Source: Sphingomonas xinjiangensis (lineage in GTDB: Bacteria > Pseudomonadota > Alphaproteobacteria > Sphingomonadales > Sphingomonadaceae). From it: a stretch of DNA of 64,000 nucleotides. The translations under genes were made by a program, and so were the position numbers. The stretch is taken from assembly GCF_014199255.1 (NCBI RefSeq), contig NZ_JACIJF010000003.1:404041-468040 (forward strand). The letters are read 5' to 3'. Of the stretch, positions 62,137 through 64,000 are shown in pieces (position 1 is the first letter of the stretch; each line of letters begins with the position of its first letter). The notes beneath the pieces are model-generated. The model ran no database searches, was not told the origin of the DNA, and saw nothing but the letters and a program-made list of their open reading frames with translations.

Positions 62137-63294
62137 TTAAGCGCCAGCCTTGGCGGTTGCGTAGGCCCAGTCGAGCCACGGCCCGAGCGCCTCGATATCG
62201 GCGGTGTCGACGGTTGCGCCGCACCAGATGCGAAGGCCTGCCGGCGCGTCGCGGTAGCCGGCGACATCATACGCCGCGCCTTCCTTCTCGAGGGAAGCGG
62301 CGAACTTCTTGATGAAGTCGGTGTCGGCACCTTCCACGGTCAGGCAGACGCTGGTGGTCGAGCGAATCGCATCGTCCTGCGCCAAGTTGCCGAGCCAATC
62401 ACGCTCGGCGACGATCTTCTGGAGCGCGGCGGCATTGGCGTTGGAACGGGCGATCAGGCCCTGAGGCCCTAGGCTCTTGGCCCATTCGAGCGCCCAGATC
62501 GCGTCTTCGACCGCCAGCATCGACGGGGTGTTGATCGTCTCGCCCTTGAACACGCCCTCGGCGAGCTTGCCCTTCGAAACCAGGCGGAAGACCTTGGGCA
62601 GCGGCCAGGCCGGCGTGTAGCTTTCGAGCCGCTCGACCGCGCGCGGACCAAGGATGAGCACGCCATGCGCGCCCTCGCCGCCCAGAACCTTTTGCCACGA
62701 GAACGTCGCGACATCGATCTTGTCCCAAGGCAGATCATAGGCGAACACCGCGCTGGTTGCGTCGGCGAAACTCAGCCCTTCACGATCATCGGGGATCCAG
62801 TCGCCATTCGGCACACGCACGCCACTGGTGGTGCCGTTCCAGGTGAACAGCACATCGGTGCTCCAGTCCACCTGGGTGAGATCGGGGATCTGGCCATAGT
62901 CAGCGCGCAGCACCATCGGATCGAGCTTGAGCTGCTTGACCGCATCGGTGACCCAGCCTTCACCAAAGCTTTCCCATGCAAGCGTCGTCACCGCGCGCTG
63001 CCCGAGCATCGTCCACATCGCCATCTCAAACGCGCCGGTATCGGAGCCGGGGACGATGCCGATGCGGTGGGTGTCAGGAAGCTGGAGCAGCTCGCGCATC
63101 AAGTCGATGCAATATTGCAGGCGAGTCTTGCCGATCTTGGACCGATGCGAACGGCCGAGCGATTCGGTCGCAAGCTTCGCGGCGTCCCAGCCCGGCGGCT
63201 TGGCGCAGGGACCGGAGGAAAAATAAGGGCGTGCCGGCTTGGTGGCAGGCTTCGCGGACGCAGTGGTGGCGTCGGTAACGGTAGAGTCAGTCAA
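62137..63294 (-). CDS. serC: Phosphoserine aminotransferase
   Basis: A 385-residue fold type I PLP aminotransferase of the alphaproteobacterial type. ARPYFSSGPCAKPPGW, the PLP lysine in FSWQKVLGGEGAHG, and TINTPSMLAVEDAIWALEWAK are present. It converts 3-phosphohydroxypyruvate to phosphoserine. The start is a TTG because AAGGAGA lies 7 bp before it; the frame is open to 63393 but the region upstream is leader RNA and a neighbouring pseudogene. Operon serC-serA-hisZ. The ribosome-binding site is inside a small hairpin (see the leader entry). Confidence 0.93.
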   Translation of the reverse strand: MTDSTVTDATTASAKPATKPARPYFSSGPCAKPPGWDAAKLATESLGRSHRSKIGKTRLQYCIDLMRELLQLPDTHRIGIVPGSDTGAFEMAMWTMLGQRAVTTLAWESFGEGWVTDAVKQLKLDPMVLRADYGQIPDLTQVDWSTDVLFTWNGTTSGVRVPNGDWIPDDREGLSFADATSAVFAYDLPWDKIDVATFSWQKVLGGEGAHGVLILGPRAVERLESYTPAWPLPKVFRLVSKGKLAEGVFKGETINTPSMLAVEDAIWALEWAKSLGPQGLIARSNANAAALQKIVAERDWLGNLAQDDAIRSTTSVCLTVEGADTDFIKKFAASLEKEGAAYDVAGYRDAPAGLRIWCGATVDTADIEALGPWLDWAYATAKAGA

Positions 63295-63299
63295 TGTAT

Positions 63300-63378
63300 C
63301 TCTCCTTGCAGAGAGCACGCGCGGCGTTGGGACCGCGTGGCCCGTCGACGGCCCTAGCGACTTTGGAGAGCAGGTCAA
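63300..63378 (-). promoter_or_regulatory. Candidate serC leader RNA and promoter
   Basis: On the minus strand the leader can form CACGCGG/CCGCGTG-type and CCGTC/GACGG stems, then CTCTC-TGCAAG-GAGAG (63300-63315), which pairs the Shine-Dalgarno of serC. A TTGACC at 63373-63378 with TAGGGC 16 bp later is a possible weak promoter. A serC leader family is known from alphaproteobacteria; whether this one matches its covariance pattern was not tested. Confidence 0.45.
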
Positions 63379-63412
63379 CTCGATTGCGGACACCGCCAGC
63401 CCGGGTGCGACG

Positions 63413-63906
63413 TCAGCCGGACGCCCTGAAACACTCAGCGATCTGTTCCACCACCGGCCTGTACCGCGGCGAGAGCTTTGGGGTATACGAGGTCGAATAT
63501 GATGAATTGATCGTCGCGCAGGATCGTCTTGCTGTAAAACAGCATAGACTCATCATCGTTGCCGGAAGACACTGCCCAATTCTGGCGAATCACCCGGCTG
63601 ACCTTGCCCTTGCCGCCGGTAAGATCGGACGCGAGCTTCCGCAGCAGTCTCCGCCAATGACGAGTCCTCGGCGTTGTTGCGCCCGAACGCCGTCAATTTG
63701 GCGGCGTCGGCGGCGGTGAAGACGCGGCCGTCACCATTAGGTGACTCCGGCTCGACGCGCAGGAGGTTGCTGGGGAAGCAGATCCGATAGCCGAAGCGCA
63801 CGTTGACATAGGTTCGCCAAGTGTCGGCCTTTGCGTCATGCGCTGAGCCGACGCCGGGCAGGCACGGGCCAGCCGCTTCGATCGCCAGTCCCAGTAATTG
63901 CCTCAC
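63413..63906 (-). pseudogene. Secreted hypothetical protein remnant with two frameshifts
   Basis: Three reading frames join into one protein-like sequence. Frame A from a GTG at 63906 (or the ATG at 63930) gives WRTYVNVRFGYRICFPSNLL, then GDGRVFTAADAAKLTAFGRNNAED. Near 63621-63640 it must switch to frame B (SDLTGGKGKVSRVIRQNWAVSSG, LFYSKTILRDDQFIIFDLVYP), and near 63470-63484 to frame C (RYRPVVEQIAECFRASG) ending at TGA 63413. The pieces flow together as a conserved-looking secreted protein. Two shifts suggest a real pseudogene; sequencing error is the alternative. The signal region is poor. Confidence 0.65.
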
Positions 63907-64000
63907 GTCGTCTAATCGCGTCGGTTGCAAGGGGTTTCTGAGATGCCGTTGCCGGGAGCATGGTCGTCTTCGCGGTCGGCATGTGCCGCCGCATGATGGG

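Overview
This 64 kb window is chromosomal DNA from a high-GC alphaproteobacterium, most likely a sphingomonad (Sphingomonas or a close relative). The clues are an alphaproteobacterial atpHAGDC operon, a DivK-type regulator divergent from a DUF3572 gene, an alphaproteobacterial PhaR, a large sphingomonad-style TonB receptor next to a Sel1/2OG-oxygenase gene, and an intracellular MCP-like protein with a CtrA-type half-site upstream. Genes are dense and no insertion sequence, phage, CRISPR array, tRNA or rRNA gene was seen. It reads as core genome with some accessory genes.

Layout. 0-4 kb: an ada fragment cut by the left edge, a PilZ protein, pncB and an rhlE helicase. 4.7-10.3 kb: the F1 ATP synthase operon, with a lipoprotein gene inserted between atpG and atpD and long palindromes between atpA/atpG and atpD/atpC. 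10.6-17.6 kb: an orphan cpaF, a retropepsin-PDZ protein, an MCP-like protein and a PHA block (phaR, a PhaC-like hydrolase, a thiolase). 17.8-23.3 kb: TonB receptor, 2OG-Fe(II) oxygenase, alr. 23.4-29.7 kb: a minus-strand methionine operon (ArsR-methyltransferase fusion, metF, homocysteine-methyltransferase half of MetH, a GNAT gene, remainder of MetH) behind a promoter carrying a perfect 22-bp palindrome. 29.8-36.3 kb: two small lipoproteins, aldo/keto reductase, histidine phosphatase, NAD(P)HX dehydratase, SDR and maeB. 36.4-43.6 kb: mutS, an esterase, a candidate structured small RNA with a tiny ORF and an extreme Shine-Dalgarno match, a lipoprotein, hemerythrin, RidA, HAD, DUF3572, divK and rpmG. 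43.9-48.4 kb: GDT1-like protein, dps, an ATP-dependent DNA ligase, pncA and a glycine-rich double cold-shock protein. 48.7-53.3 kb: rnd-lptC-lptA-lptB-rpoN and a small unknown. 53.4-57.2 kb: the ligase-associated exonuclease and DEXH helicase. 57.2-64 kb: a frameshifted retropepsin, a mannitol dehydrogenase, a serC-serA-hisZ operon and a frameshifted secreted-protein remnant.

Themes. NAD metabolism recurs (pncB, pncA, NAD(P)HX dehydratase). DNA repair is strong (ada, mutS, and the ligase/exonuclease/helicase set spread over 12 kb). One-carbon and serine metabolism (metH/metF, serA/serC) show their own regulation. GC-rich palindromic repeats sit inside operons, not only at operon ends. The least explained element is the structured RNA locus at 40.02-40.23 kb.
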